The notes under the pieces: generated by a model | Database searches by the model: none | What the model was told of the DNA's origin: nothing | Seen by the model: the letters and a program-made list of their open reading frames with translations, nothing else | Origin: Arthrobacter sp. SLBN-100 | GTDB taxonomy: Bacteria > Actinomycetota > Actinomycetes > Actinomycetales > Micrococcaceae | Length of the DNA: 64,000 nt | Assembly: GCF_006715305.1 (NCBI RefSeq) | Contig: NZ_VFMY01000001.1 | Coordinates: forward strand, 1,550,001 to 1,614,000 | Reading direction: 5' to 3' | Shown here: one piece after another, positions 1 to 9,003 of the stretch | Layout of the letters: every line of letters starts with the position of its first letter | Position numbering within the stretch: position 1 is the first letter of the stretch | Translations under genes and position numbers: made by a program

Positions 1-258
1 GAAGGACAGGGTTCGCGCGGTGGCGATTCCGGACCGGAGCCCGGTAAACGGGCCCGGGCCGACGCCGACCACCAGGGCATCGATCTCAGCTCCGCCCACG
101 CCGGCCTCAAGGAGCATTTTCTCAATCCCGGGAGCAAGAACCTCCGCGTGGCTGCGGGTGTCCTCGGTGGAGAAGCTGGCCACCACGCCTTCCAGTGCGT
201 CATCCGAGACGAGCGCCGCGCTGGCCACGGCGGAAGTGTCGATGGCGAGGATAAGCAT
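1..258 (-). CDS. tsaB: TsaB, N-terminal part (tRNA t6A modification), cut by window edge
   Basis: Partial gene: the first 86 codons are present and the rest lies left of the window. TsaB is the inactive ASKHA-fold partner that holds TsaD in the complex making N6-threonylcarbamoyladenosine at position 37 of ANN-decoding tRNAs. The start reads MLILAIDTS, the family's first beta strand, and about residue 67 reads VGPGPFTGLRSG, matching the conserved GPGSFTGLR segment. Its ATG shares a base with the TGA of tsaE (TGATG), so the two are translationally coupled. tsaD is expected next but is not visible. Confidence 0.9.
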   Translation of the reverse strand, partial: MLILAIDTSAVASAALVSDDALEGVVASFSTEDTRSHAEVLAPGIEKMLLEAGVGGAEIDALVVGVGPGPFTGLRSGIATARTLSF

Positions 259-905
259 CAGGGTTTCCCTTCGAAGGTGGCCACCGGGTCCGGGACGGCC
301 GGCCAGCGCGGGCCGTAGCCGCGCATCACGATGGTCCGGGGCTCATCCGTGTCCCCATTTTCGAAATCAAGCATTTCGCCGCCTGTCATTCTGCCGGTAC
401 CCGCACTGCCATCCGCGCCGACAGCACCCACTCCAATAGCCTGAAGTCCAGTAGCCCGGTGCAGGTCAATTTCCAGCCTGCTCTCGCTGAGGTGCTCCAC
501 CCGGTCGTGGCCCCATTCGACCACCGTCACGGACGAATCAAGGGTGTTCTCAAGGTCGATATCGTCGATTTCGGCTGCCGAGCCCAGCCGGTACGCGTCC
601 ACATGCACCAGGTCCGGTCCGCCGGGACGGGGCCCGTCCGGCAGGTTGGGGTGGATGCGGACCAGGACGAAGGTAGGGGAAATGACGCCGGAACGCACAC
701 CCAGCCCCTCCCCCAGCCCCTGCGTGAAGGTCGTTTTCCCCGCACCCAGCTCGCCGGAAAGCACCAGCAGGTCCCCGGCTTCCAGGACGCCCGCAAGGCG
801 CACGCCGAGGTTATGCGTCTGTTCCGCCGTCGTCGCCGTTAACGTCTTTTCCCAGTTGGGCCGCGCCTCGGGACTGTTCTCCGCGGGCTGGTTGGACGAG
901 CTCAT
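258..905 (-). CDS. tsaE: TsaE, ATPase of the tRNA t6A synthase complex
   Basis: P-loop ATPase that powers turnover of the TsaB-TsaD complex in t6A synthesis. The Walker A motif GELGAGKTT is at residues 51-59, followed by the family segment SPTFVLV and the VHVDAYRL block. At 215 aa it is longer than the usual 150-170 aa; the extra residues are a hydrophilic C-terminal tail with GADGSAGTG and GEMLDFENGD, of no recognised function. It overlaps alr by 4 nt (ATGA) and tsaB by 1 nt, so alr-tsaE-tsaB is a tightly packed operon, an arrangement common in Actinobacteria. Confidence 0.93.
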   Translation of the reverse strand: MSSSNQPAENSPEARPNWEKTLTATTAEQTHNLGVRLAGVLEAGDLLVLSGELGAGKTTFTQGLGEGLGVRSGVISPTFVLVRIHPNLPDGPRPGGPDLVHVDAYRLGSAAEIDDIDLENTLDSSVTVVEWGHDRVEHLSESRLEIDLHRATGLQAIGVGAVGADGSAGTGRMTGGEMLDFENGDTDEPRTIVMRGYGPRWPAVPDPVATFEGKP

Positions 906-2119
906 GCGGCCCCCTCCCCACCATGCCCGGCGGCGGGCTGTTCGTTGATGAAGCGGCGCGGAACCCGCGGGCTGATCCGGGTCACAATCTCGTAGTTGAT
1001 GGTTCCGGCGGAGCGTGCCCAGTCATCAGCAGTGGGGCCGCCGTCCGCTCCGTCGCCGAACAGCTGTGCTTCGGCGCCCAGCAGCCCTGCACCTCCTGGG
1101 CCAACATCGCCGAGGTCGATTACCATCTGGTCCATCGCGATCCGCCCCACCACGGGGTAGGTCCTGCCGGCTACCCGGACCGGGCCGCCGGTGGCGACGC
1201 GTGGAATCCCGTCGGCATAGCCCACCGGAATCAGGCCCAGGGTGCTGGGGCCGCTCGTGTGGTACCGGAGGCCGTAGGACACGCCCTGCCCGTCCGGCAC
1301 CTCCTTGCACTGGGACACCACAGTCCGCAGCTCCATTGCCGGCCGCAGTCCCAGCTCGGCCGAGGTCTGGCCGGCAAAGGGCGACAGTCCGTAAATGCCC
1401 AGGCCCACCCGGACCAGGTCAAAGTGCGTGTCGGGACGGGACAGCGTGGCCGGGGTGTTGGCCAGGTGCCGGACTTCGGGGTCTACCCCCGCGTCCTCCG
1501 CAACCGCCAGCACTTCCCGGAACGCGGCGAGCTGCTGATCGGTCTCGGGGCGTTCCGGCTCATCGGCGACTGCGAGGTGCGAGAAGATTCCCACCACGCG
1601 CAGCAGCCCCTGGTCCTGGTATTCCATCGCTTCGCCCACCAAGTGGTCCCAGGTATCAAGCGTCGCGCCGTTGCGTCCAAGGCCGGTGTCAACCTTCAGG
1701 TGGATCCGGGCCGGGCGCTCCTGTTCCCGGGCCGCCGCGACAATGCGATCGAGCTCCCAGCCGGAGCATCCTATGTCGACGCCGGCCGCCACCGCGGCGC
1801 CGAAGTTGCTTTCCGTGGTGTGCAGCCAGGCGAGCAGCGGCACGTCGATTCCGGCGGCCCGCAGAGCCAAGGCCTCGGAGATGTGGGCGACGCCCAGCCA
1901 TGCTGCGCCCGCTTCAAGGGCCGCCCGGGCCACCGGGACCGCGCCATGTCCGTAAGCATCAGCCTTCACCACGGCCATCACCTTCGCCGGGGACGCTGCT
2001 GCGGCCAGCCGGCGGACGTTGTGCCGGATGGCATCAAGGTCGATGACGGCGGACCTTTCGTCGCGGGGGTCCTGTGCGAGCGCAGCGTCGAAATCACCGG
2101 TTGTAGCGGGGTAAGTCAC
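902..2119 (-). CDS. alr: Alanine racemase
   Basis: PLP enzyme converting L-alanine to D-alanine for peptidoglycan. The PLP lysine lies in VVKADAYGHG (residue 52 from the chosen start) and the catalytic tyrosine region QGVSYGLRY is in the C-terminal half. The frame is open upstream to a GTG at 2191, but I choose GTG at 2119: it is preceded by TAGAAT exactly 7 nt away, a leaderless-type promoter, and the protein then begins MTYPATTG shortly before the fold starts at AVIDLDAIRHNV. The 24 residues upstream show no family similarity that I recognise. First gene of alr-tsaE-tsaB; about 405 aa. Confidence 0.93.
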   Translation of the reverse strand: MTYPATTGDFDAALAQDPRDERSAVIDLDAIRHNVRRLAAAASPAKVMAVVKADAYGHGAVPVARAALEAGAAWLGVAHISEALALRAAGIDVPLLAWLHTTESNFGAAVAAGVDIGCSGWELDRIVAAAREQERPARIHLKVDTGLGRNGATLDTWDHLVGEAMEYQDQGLLRVVGIFSHLAVADEPERPETDQQLAAFREVLAVAEDAGVDPEVRHLANTPATLSRPDTHFDLVRVGLGIYGLSPFAGQTSAELGLRPAMELRTVVSQCKEVPDGQGVSYGLRYHTSGPSTLGLIPVGYADGIPRVATGGPVRVAGRTYPVVGRIAMDQMVIDLGDVGPGGAGLLGAEAQLFGDGADGGPTADDWARSAGTINYEIVTRISPRVPRRFINEQPAAGHGGEGAA

Positions 2120-2126
2120 CTTAGTG

Positions 2127-2132
2127 ATTCTA
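2127..2132 (-). promoter_or_regulatory. -10 box of alr, leaderless-type
   Basis: TAGAAT on the minus strand, 7 nt before the GTG at 2119. The following bases (CACTAAGGTGACTT) closely resemble those at coaA (CTCTAACGTGACTG). No convincing -35 box is seen. Transcription would begin at or next to the start codon, giving a leaderless mRNA. Inference from spacing only. Confidence 0.5.
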
Positions 2133-2203
2133 GTGCTGGCGCTTCGGGCCAAATAATCACGGCTGGCCGCGCCGGGCTCCGGAGTGGCCACCCGCGGAAC
2201 GGC

Positions 2204-3277
2204 CTACCGCACAGGGGCGCCAATCTGCGGGACAGATCCGGAACGTGCCGGGCCCCAGGTGCTGAGCAGGGCAAGCCCTGCTGCTGCCGCCGCGCTGAGT
2301 ACCACCGCCCCCAGCCAGAGCGAGATGGGCCAGCGGATCCCGTCCACCAGCCCGAAGGCCACCAACTGGCCGGTCCACACCAGCGCCGCAAGTCCGGCGG
2401 TGACTGCCGGCAACGGCCGGCCCAGCCAGACTTTCGGCAACCAGGCAAGCAGGACATCTGCCAACACTGCCGCCACCGTGGCGCCGGCAGCTCCTGCGAT
2501 GGTCGTGGGACGCAAACCAATCATCACCGCAGGCAGCCAGGCGACGGTTGCAACCAGCATTGTGACTATCCCTCGGACAGGGCGGCCGGCCGCGGAGAGC
2601 GTAAAGAGGAAGGGAGCGACGATCAGCGCGGTGGTCAGCAGGTAACTCGCCAGGGTGACGATCACCGGCATCTCAGACTGTAAGCGGCCAGGGCTGCCGA
2701 TCGGCATCGGGATGAAGAGGGCTGTCGGCCCGGACCGGACGAAGGCGGAGCAGTAGATGAGGAAGAACGCACCCAGCCCGGTCATCAGGACGACGGCCAG
2801 AAGCTCCCCCGTCGTCCATTCAAAGCTGCCGGCCCGGCTGGCCGAGCGTGCACTCCGAACTGCAGTGCCCAGGATAAGCAAGAGGCTGAACCCCAGCAAC
2901 AGGTGGGTCGGACTGACCAGGGCATCGAGGGAAATTTCGATCCCCAAGGTTTCGTGCCATACCAGGTCCAAGCCGCCGGCAACGGCAAAAAGGGCGACAC
3001 CCACCATGGTCCCCCGGTAGCCGGCCGGGATGGCCTCCGAGAGCGGCTGCCCGGGAGCGCGGTTCCTCCAGATCACCCAAGCGGTCCACAGCGCCGTCAC
3101 GGCCATGCCGGAGTAGAGGGCAGCGTGCCACGGCGTGAAAAACGTCTCCAGCCCGGGAAGGTTCAGGTGCGCCCAGCCGTCCAGGAAGACGGCCAGCAGC
3201 AGCCATAGACCCAGCAGCTGCGTCACCAGATCGCGGAACCGGCCCGTCTTGAGGTCGCCGCGTGCCATGTCAATCAT
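2204..3277 (-). CDS. Polytopic membrane protein of unknown function
   Basis: About 357 aa with roughly nine to eleven hydrophobic helices, for example LLGLWLLLAVFLDGWAHL, LLLGFSLLLILGTAV and AAVLADVLLAWLP. I do not recognise a named family; a WAHLN segment after the first helix and a WHETLGIEIS loop with two acidic residues are the most distinctive parts. The frame is open far upstream through the kinase gene, but that extension is arginine/proline-rich antisense-type sequence, so I start at ATG 3277, 8 nt after the kinase stop (an ATG at 3268 is also possible). It lies between the kinase and alr on the same strand, with 84 nt to the alr start, and is probably co-transcribed with the kinase. 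Substrate or role unknown. Confidence 0.75.
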   Translation of the reverse strand: MIDMARGDLKTGRFRDLVTQLLGLWLLLAVFLDGWAHLNLPGLETFFTPWHAALYSGMAVTALWTAWVIWRNRAPGQPLSEAIPAGYRGTMVGVALFAVAGGLDLVWHETLGIEISLDALVSPTHLLLGFSLLLILGTAVRSARSASRAGSFEWTTGELLAVVLMTGLGAFFLIYCSAFVRSGPTALFIPMPIGSPGRLQSEMPVIVTLASYLLTTALIVAPFLFTLSAAGRPVRGIVTMLVATVAWLPAVMIGLRPTTIAGAAGATVAAVLADVLLAWLPKVWLGRPLPAVTAGLAALVWTGQLVAFGLVDGIRWPISLWLGAVVLSAAAAAGLALLSTWGPARSGSVPQIGAPVR

Positions 3278-3284
3278 CGTCGCG

Positions 3285-4376
3285 TCACGCGTCCGAGAGG
3301 TGCGCGATGGTGGCGGCTGCCCTGCGCTGGGCCGCGAGCGGGACGTCCTGGATGACATCCGCGAGGAAGCCGAAGCGCCGCAACCACTGACTGGTCTGCC
3401 GTTCCGGCCGGGCGTTGGCACGTTTCCACCAGTCTGCGATGTCGCCCCAGCCAGGGGCGGCAAGGGATCCCCCCACTTCCTGCACGGCCAGCGAGGCACA
3501 GAGGTTCGCGAAACGCAGCCTGTTCCCCAGCGGCCATCCGGCCAGGCTCCCAACGATGAAGGCGGCGTCGAAACAGTCTCCGGCGCCGGTGGGGTCAAAC
3601 GCCTTGACGGGCAGGGACGGCACCCACTCCTCCTCCCCCGTTTCCGAATCCACCGCCATGGCACCCTGCGGCCCGAGCGTCACCACGGCCACCGGAACAC
3701 GGTCGGCCAGCGCGTACAGGGCAGTCCAGGGATCGTCCTTGCCCGTGAAGGCCATGGCCTCGCGCTGGTTGGGCAGGAAGGCGTGGAAGTACTGCAGGTT
3801 CTCCAGCCTGACCGGCGCCCACACGCCGCTGGGATCCCACCCGACATCGCCGAACAGCTTCACCCCCGACTGGTACGCCGCCTTGGCCCACGGCTCCACT
3901 TCCAGCCCCACTTCGGCGATGCCGGCGAGCGCGGCAGGCGGATCGCCGATGAGCTCCGAGGACGTCACGGGCGCGGCATGGCCATGGGTGACCAGCGACC
4001 GGTCCTTGTCCACGCACAGCGAGACGGTGACCGGTGAGTGCCAGCCCGGCACCTTCCGCGACAGGCTCAGGTCCACGTGCTCCTGGCTGGCCAGGATTTT
4101 CCAGTTGAAGTCCCCGTAGCCATCATCACCGAAGGCCGCCGCCAGGCCTGTGCGCAAGCCCAGCCGCGCCGCGGCGATCGCCTGGTTCGCCACGCCGCCC
4201 GGGCAGCTGCCCATGCCGTCGCTCCAGATTTCCGTGCCCGGTTCGGGCCCATGGGGAAGACCGGTGAAGATGATGTCCTGGAACACGGTCCCGGCGAGCA
4301 GCACGTCGAAGCCGGCGTCCGAGGGCGACCGGACTGCGGCCAGGGGATCGAACGGGCGTGCTGGGATCGCGTCCAT
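3285..4376 (-). CDS. PfkB-family carbohydrate kinase
   Basis: Ribokinase-fold sugar or nucleoside kinase of 363 aa. The N-terminal substrate-binding signature GGVANQA is at residues 60-66 and the C-terminal ATP/anion-hole signature DPTGAGDCFD at 261-270, with D267 the expected catalytic base. The first 20 residues are a non-conserved lead-in before DVLLAGTVFQDIIF. Substrate cannot be read from sequence. It is divergent from a GH4 glycosidase across an 81-bp gap, so a role in phosphorylating a sugar connected with that enzyme is a reasonable guess, not a demonstration. Confidence 0.88.
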   Translation of the reverse strand: MDAIPARPFDPLAAVRSPSDAGFDVLLAGTVFQDIIFTGLPHGPEPGTEIWSDGMGSCPGGVANQAIAAARLGLRTGLAAAFGDDGYGDFNWKILASQEHVDLSLSRKVPGWHSPVTVSLCVDKDRSLVTHGHAAPVTSSELIGDPPAALAGIAEVGLEVEPWAKAAYQSGVKLFGDVGWDPSGVWAPVRLENLQYFHAFLPNQREAMAFTGKDDPWTALYALADRVPVAVVTLGPQGAMAVDSETGEEEWVPSLPVKAFDPTGAGDCFDAAFIVGSLAGWPLGNRLRFANLCASLAVQEVGGSLAAPGWGDIADWWKRANARPERQTSQWLRRFGFLADVIQDVPLAAQRRAAATIAHLSDA

Positions 4377-4444
4377 GTCCGCACACTACGCCCTGCGGTG
4401 CACCGGCGGTAGGGGCCGCCATGGGTACTGTGGACAGCCACGCC

Positions 4445-4450
4445 TAGACT
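4445..4450 (+). promoter_or_regulatory. -10 box of the GH4 gene, leaderless-type
   Basis: TAGACT ends 7 nt before ATG 4458 and there is no Shine-Dalgarno sequence in between (GCTGGTT). This fits the leaderless pattern seen at several other genes in the window. Confidence 0.5.
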
Positions 4451-4457
4451 GCTGGTT

Positions 4458-5882
4458 ATGCGGCTTCTGATCGTAGGTGGCGGGGGTTTCCGGGTTCCGT
4501 TGATCTACCGGGCGCTCGTCTCCGGCCCCTTCTCCGGCGTGGTCACCGAACTGGTGCTGCACGACGTGGACCCCTCCCGCCTGGATGCGGTGACGGCGGT
4601 CCTGCGGAGCATGCCTGTCCCGGACGTTCGCGTGCCGGTCCTTCCTGCCACTGACCTCCCCAGGGCGTTGACGGATACGCAGATGGTGTTTGCCGCCATC
4701 CGGCCCGGCGGCACTGCCGGCCGGGTGGCGGATGAACGGGTTGCGCGGGACCTGGGCGTCCTGGGTCAGGAAACCACCGGGGCCGGCGGCATCTCCTACG
4801 CCCTCCGGACCATCCCGCACATGATGGACCTCGCGCGCCTCATGAAGGAACACTGCCCGGAGGCGTGGCTCATCAACTTCACCAACCCCGCGGGCATGGT
4901 CACCGAGGCGCTCCTGCCCGAGCTCCGCCGGCGCGTCATCGGGATCTGCGACTCCGCGGGCGGCCTGGTGCAGCGGGCGGCCCGGGCAGCCGGCGTGATC
5001 CTGCCCGAGCAAAGGCTCGACGGCGTGGGCTACTACGGGCTGAACCATCTGGGCTGGCTCTACCGGCTGGAGTCCGAAGGGGCTGACGTGCTGCCGGGCC
5101 TGCTGTCAGACCCGCACGCCCTTCAGTCCTTTGAAGAGGGCAGGTTGTTCCCGCAGCCGTTCCTTGCCAGGCTGCGTGCCCTTCCCAATGAGTACCTGTA
5201 TTACTACTACGAGCAGGACAAGGCGCGGGAAGCCATGCGGACCATGGCGCAGACCCGCGGCGAGAGCATCCACAGCCAGCAGCAGGAGCTTTATCCGCGG
5301 CTTGCTGCCGCGGGTGCGGAGGCATTCGGGTTGTGGGAGGCAGCCCGCCGCTCCCGGGAGGAAGGTTACCTGGCCGAAGCCCGCGGGAAGGACGAACGGC
5401 GCAACGAGGACGACCTCGCCGGGGGCGGATACGAGCGGGTGGCGCTGGCAGCCATGCGGGCCCTGGCGGGAACCGGGGAGGCGCAGCTGATCCTTAATAC
5501 GCGCAACACCGTGCCTTCAGGCGGCACCGGGGCGCCGGCAGGTTCCCAGCCAGCCGCTGCTGCGCCAGCCACCCCTGCAGCGGCCATTCCGGGGCTGCCG
5601 CCGGACGCCGTCGTCGAACTTCCCTGCACGGTGACCGCCGACGGCGCGCTGCCGCTGCCCCAGCAGGCTCCCCCGGCGGAGCAGCTTCACCTGCTGCAGC
5701 AGGTGAAGGAAGTGGAACGGCTGACGGTGCGGGCGGTAGCGGACAATGACCGGGATGCCGCGCTGCAGGCTTTCGCCCGGCACCCGCTCGTGGCATCCGA
5801 AGCACTCGGCGCGGCCCTGTTGGCAGGTTACGAGCAGGCGTTTCCTACCCTGGGGAAGATGTGGCGCGGCGGTGGACGTTGA
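4458..5882 (+). CDS. GH4-family 6-phospho-beta-glucosidase-type glycosidase
   Basis: NAD- and metal-dependent glycoside hydrolase family 4 enzyme, 474 aa, cytoplasmic; members cleave 6-phospho-glycosides by an oxidation-elimination mechanism. Visible marks are the N-terminal Rossmann glycine motif (LLIVGGGGFRVP), QETTGAGGISYAL, NFTNPAGMVTEAL, the metal-ligand cysteine region GICDSAGG and the histidine of YGLNHLGW. An Ala/Pro/Gly-rich insert of about 25-30 residues (about 351-380, GGTGAPAGSQPAAAAPAT) separates LNTRN from IPGLPPDAVVELPC, two segments normally nearly adjacent. Specificity for 6-phospho-beta-glucosides is inferred from family similarity. Promoter appears leaderless; divergent from the PfkB kinase. 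Confidence 0.85.
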   Translation: MRLLIVGGGGFRVPLIYRALVSGPFSGVVTELVLHDVDPSRLDAVTAVLRSMPVPDVRVPVLPATDLPRALTDTQMVFAAIRPGGTAGRVADERVARDLGVLGQETTGAGGISYALRTIPHMMDLARLMKEHCPEAWLINFTNPAGMVTEALLPELRRRVIGICDSAGGLVQRAARAAGVILPEQRLDGVGYYGLNHLGWLYRLESEGADVLPGLLSDPHALQSFEEGRLFPQPFLARLRALPNEYLYYYYEQDKAREAMRTMAQTRGESIHSQQQELYPRLAAAGAEAFGLWEAARRSREEGYLAEARGKDERRNEDDLAGGGYERVALAAMRALAGTGEAQLILNTRNTVPSGGTGAPAGSQPAAAAPATPAAAIPGLPPDAVVELPCTVTADGALPLPQQAPPAEQLHLLQQVKEVERLTVRAVADNDRDAALQAFARHPLVASEALGAALLAGYEQAFPTLGKMWRGGGR

Positions 5883-5928
5883 CACAGGAGTAGTGTTTTA
5901 TCGAATGCCCAGCACTGATCCGGCGCGC

Positions 5929-5934
5929 TAAACT
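5929..5934 (+). promoter_or_regulatory. Possible -10 box of mshA
   Basis: TAAACT lies 25 nt before the GTG start of mshA, in the loop of a small inverted repeat (CCGGCGC at 5920-5926 and GCGCCGG at 5935-5941). A leader of about 20 nt would carry the strong Shine-Dalgarno at 5949-5956. Weak evidence. Confidence 0.3.
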
Positions 5935-5959
5935 GCGCCGGCGGCCGGAAGGAGGTCCC

Positions 5960-7225
5960 GTGGCGCCTGTCCGCAGGGTGGCGTTACTGTCCCTCCACAC
6001 CTCCCCCATGGAGCAGCCGGGTTCCGGCGACGCCGGCGGGATGAACGTCTACATCCGTGAACTGGCCTCCGCGCTGGCCGAGGCAGGCGTGGAAGTGGAG
6101 ATCTTCACGCGGGCCACCTCCGCCCACCAGCCCGCCGTCGAACACCCGGATCCCGGTGTCTGCGTCCACAACGTCCTGGCCGGGCCGCCGAGGAAGATCC
6201 CCAAGGAAGAACTCCCCGGCCTCCTGCACCACATGGTGGAGGAGATGGAGCTGATCCGGGGCCGGCAGCCGCACGGGCATTACGACGTCATCCACTCGCA
6301 CTACTGGGTGTCCGGGATCGCCGGCCTGGAGCTTTCCGAACTGTGGGGCGTGCCGCTGGTCCACACCATGCACACCATGGCCAAGGTCAAGAATCTCCTG
6401 CTCGAGTCCGGTGAGCAGCCCGAGCCGCGGCGCCGCGAACTGGGTGAGCACCGGATCGTGGACGGGGCCGCGCGGCTTATCGCCAACACCAGTTCCGAAG
6501 CCGCCGAGCTGGTGTCACATTACGGGGCCACGTACGAACGGATCGACATTGCGCCGCCCGGAGTGGACCTGAGCATCTTCACTCCTGCCTTCCGGGCCCG
6601 GTCAAGGACTGAACGGGGCATCAGCCCGGACACGTTCCACCTGGTTTTCGCCGGCCGGATCCAGCGGCTCAAGGGGCCGCAGGTCCTGGTGAAGGCAGGT
6701 GCGCTGCTGCGGAGCCGGCGCCCGGACATCAACCTCCGGCTCACCATCCTGGGCTCCTTGAGCGGGAACAAGGAATTCAACCTGCGGCGCCTGGTAGCGG
6801 AGGCTGGCATGGACGACGTCGTCACGCAGCTTCCGCCGGTGAAGGCACCTGAGCTTGCCGGCTGGTTCCGTTCGGCGGACGTGGTGGTGATGCCCTCCTA
6901 CAGCGAGTCCTTCGGGCTGGTGGCGCTCGAAGCCCAGGCCTGCGGCACGCCCGTGGTGGCCACCCGGGTGGGCGGGCTGTCCCGGGCCATCTTCCATGGC
7001 AGGACCGGGCTCCTGGTGGACGGGCACCACGCCGCCGACTGGGCGGATGCGCTGGAGGCTTTGTACGACGACCCCGTGACCCGCGAAGACATGGGCAGGG
7101 CAGCGGCCATCCGGGCCCAGAACTCAGGGTGGCAGCGCACGGCTGCGATCACGCTGGAAAGCTACCATGCCGCCGTCGACAATTCTGTGCGGCCCCGCCT
7201 GATCACCGCCCTGCCAGCGTCCTGA
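5960..7225 (+). CDS. mshA: MshA, D-inositol 3-phosphate glycosyltransferase (mycothiol synthesis)
   Basis: GT4 glycosyltransferase that joins GlcNAc from UDP-GlcNAc to 1L-myo-inositol 1-phosphate, the first step of mycothiol synthesis. The N-terminal GT-B domain has GSGDAGGMNVYIREL and VIHSHYWVSG; the C-terminal nucleotide-sugar domain has FAGRIQRLKGP and SYSESFGLVALEAQACG, which carries the E-x7-E motif of the family. At 421 aa the length is normal. The GTG start is set by a near-perfect Shine-Dalgarno AAGGAGGT four bases upstream. The substrate-supplying gene ino1 is 3.4 kb downstream on the other strand. Confidence 0.92.
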   Translation: MAPVRRVALLSLHTSPMEQPGSGDAGGMNVYIRELASALAEAGVEVEIFTRATSAHQPAVEHPDPGVCVHNVLAGPPRKIPKEELPGLLHHMVEEMELIRGRQPHGHYDVIHSHYWVSGIAGLELSELWGVPLVHTMHTMAKVKNLLLESGEQPEPRRRELGEHRIVDGAARLIANTSSEAAELVSHYGATYERIDIAPPGVDLSIFTPAFRARSRTERGISPDTFHLVFAGRIQRLKGPQVLVKAGALLRSRRPDINLRLTILGSLSGNKEFNLRRLVAEAGMDDVVTQLPPVKAPELAGWFRSADVVVMPSYSESFGLVALEAQACGTPVVATRVGGLSRAIFHGRTGLLVDGHHAADWADALEALYDDPVTREDMGRAAAIRAQNSGWQRTAAITLESYHAAVDNSVRPRLITALPAS

Positions 7226-7253
7226 GTCGGCGCCATGCCCCTGCGCAACTGTT

Positions 7254-7293
7254 AGCTTAGGGGCAGGTGTCCCAGCTCAGGGGCAGGTGTCCG
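7254..7293 (+). repeat. Two tandem copies of a 20-bp repeat upstream of fhs
   Basis: Unit AGCTTAGGGGCAGGTGTCCC at 7254-7273 is repeated with two changes at 7274-7293. TGCCCCT at 7236-7242 is complementary to the AGGGGCA of the repeat, so alternative hairpins can form. A further GCGCAGG pair leads to the AGGAAAGG ribosome binding site of fhs. Could be a regulatory leader or the terminator region of mshA. Confidence 0.6.
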
Positions 7294-7321
7294 GCGCAGG
7301 CCGGCGCAGGAAAGGACAAAG

Positions 7322-8998
7322 ATGTCTGGTCTTTCGACTGATCTTGAGATAGCCAGGGCTGCCCGGATCCGGCCCATCGACGAGATTGCCGCTGCCGCCG
7401 GAATCAACCCGGATGCCCTGGAGCGGTACGGGCGGTATAAGGCGAAGATTGACCCGGCCAGGCTGACTGCGCCCGCTCCGCACGGCAAGGTAGTGCTGGT
7501 CTCGGCCATGTCCCCCACCCCGGCTGGTGAAGGAAAGTCCACTACCACGGTGGGGCTCGGCGATTCCTTGGCACGCGCCGGGCACCGGGTGATGATCGCC
7601 CTGCGGGAGCCGTCGCTGGGCCCGGTCCTCGGGATGAAGGGCGGAGCGACGGGCGGTGGATATTCGCAGGTGCTGCCCATGGATGAAATCAACCTGCACT
7701 TCACCGGCGACTTCCATGCCGTGACGTCGGCCAACAATGCGCTGATGGCCTTGGTGGACAACCACATCTACCAGGGCAACGAGCTGAACATCGATCCCCG
7801 GCGGATGACCTTCAAACGGGTCCTGGACATGAACGACCGGGCCTTGCGTCAGGTGGTGATCGGCCTGGGCGGGCCGACGCAGGGAGTCCCCCGCGAGGAC
7901 GGGTTCGACATCACGGTGGCATCCGAGATCATGGCCGTCTTCTGCCTCGCGACGGACCTGGCCGACCTCCGCGGGCGCCTGGGGCGGATCACCTTCGGCT
8001 ACACGTTTGACCGCTCCCCTGTCACGGTGGCCGACCTCGGGGTGCAGGGGGCATTGACCCTGCTCCTGAAGGAAGCCATCAAACCCAACCTGGTGCAGAC
8101 CATCGCCGGGACGCCGGCTTTGGTCCATGGCGGTCCTTTCGCAAATATCGCCCACGGCTGCAATTCGCTGATTGCCACGCAGACGGCCAGGCGGCTGGCG
8201 GACATCGTTGTGACGGAAGCCGGTTTTGGGGCGGACCTGGGCGCTGAGAAGTTCATGGACATCAAGGCGCGGTTTGGCGGGCTGGCCCCTTCCGCGGTGG
8301 TGGTGGTGGCCACCGTGCGGGCCCTGAAAATGCAAGGCGGAGTGGCGAAGGACCAGCTCACTCTTCCTGATCTGGTGGCCTTGGAGGCCGGAGTGGCAAA
8401 CCTGCGCCGGCACGTGCGGAACGTGGAGAAGTTTGGCGTGACGCCGGTGGTGGCCATCAACAGGTTCTCCTCCGACTCGAAGGAGGAACTCGACTGGCTG
8501 CTGGCGTGGTGTGCGGCGGAGGGCGTCCAGGCCGCCGTCGCCGATGTGTGGGGTCGCGGCGGCGGGGGCGACGGCGGTGATGAACTCGCGGCCCTCGTAG
8601 CCCGGGTTGTGGCTGGCCCGAACAGCTTCCGCCACCTGTACCCGCTGGAGTTGCCAGTGGAGGAGAAGATTCGGACCATCGCGCAGGAAATCTATGGTGC
8701 CGACGGGGTTGAGTTTTCCGTGCCGGCCCTGAAGCGGCTGGCCGATATCGAGCGGAACGGCTGGTCCCAGCTGCCGGTCTGCATGGCCAAGACCCAGTAC
8801 TCGTTCACGGACGACGCCTCACGCCTCGGTGCACCCAAGGGTTTCACCATCCACGTGCGGGACCTCCTGCCCAAGACCGGTGCAGGGTTCATCGTGGCGC
8901 TGACCGGAGCGGTGATGACCATGCCCGGCCTGCCCGCCGCCCCGGCCGCCATGCGAATGGACGTGGACGACGCCGGCAACCCTGTCGGCCTCACCTAA
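7322..8998 (+). CDS. fhs: Formate-tetrahydrofolate ligase
   Basis: ATP-dependent enzyme making 10-formyltetrahydrofolate from formate and THF, feeding purine and fMet-tRNA synthesis. 558 aa, the normal length. It starts [14 protein letters not shown], and the P-loop [19 protein letters not shown] is near residue 65; [36 protein letters not shown] and [16 protein letters not shown] are all family-typical, and the C-terminus carries [23 protein letters not shown] lies a few bases before the ATG. Monocistronic: the gene ends at the edge of the 32-bp repeat array. Confidence 0.97.
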   Translation: MSGLSTDLEIARAARIRPIDEIAAAAGINPDALERYGRYKAKIDPARLTAPAPHGKVVLVSAMSPTPAGEGKSTTTVGLGDSLARAGHRVMIALREPSLGPVLGMKGGATGGGYSQVLPMDEINLHFTGDFHAVTSANNALMALVDNHIYQGNELNIDPRRMTFKRVLDMNDRALRQVVIGLGGPTQGVPREDGFDITVASEIMAVFCLATDLADLRGRLGRITFGYTFDRSPVTVADLGVQGALTLLLKEAIKPNLVQTIAGTPALVHGGPFANIAHGCNSLIATQTARRLADIVVTEAGFGADLGAEKFMDIKARFGGLAPSAVVVVATVRALKMQGGVAKDQLTLPDLVALEAGVANLRRHVRNVEKFGVTPVVAINRFSSDSKEELDWLLAWCAAEGVQAAVADVWGRGGGGDGGDELAALVARVVAGPNSFRHLYPLELPVEEKIRTIAQEIYGADGVEFSVPALKRLADIERNGWSQLPVCMAKTQYSFTDDASRLGAPKGFTIHVRDLLPKTGAGFIVALTGAVMTMPGLPAAPAAMRMDVDDAGNPVGLT

Positions 8999-9003
8999 CC
9001 CCC

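Noticed and set aside
923..2683. 586-codon open frame on the plus strand opposite alr
   Set aside because: It is antisense to a clear alanine racemase and the adjacent membrane protein gene; its composition (His/Gly/Arg-rich) is typical of shadow frames in GC-rich DNA and it has no family signature.
3278..3664. Upstream extension of the membrane protein frame through the kinase gene
   Set aside because: The 129 extra residues are Arg/Pro/Ser-rich antisense-type sequence overlapping the PfkB gene on the same strand in another frame; ATG 3277 gives a normal membrane protein start.
7277..8635. 452-codon open frame opposite fhs
   Set aside because: Shadow of fhs, which is certain; no ribosome binding site or recognisable domain.
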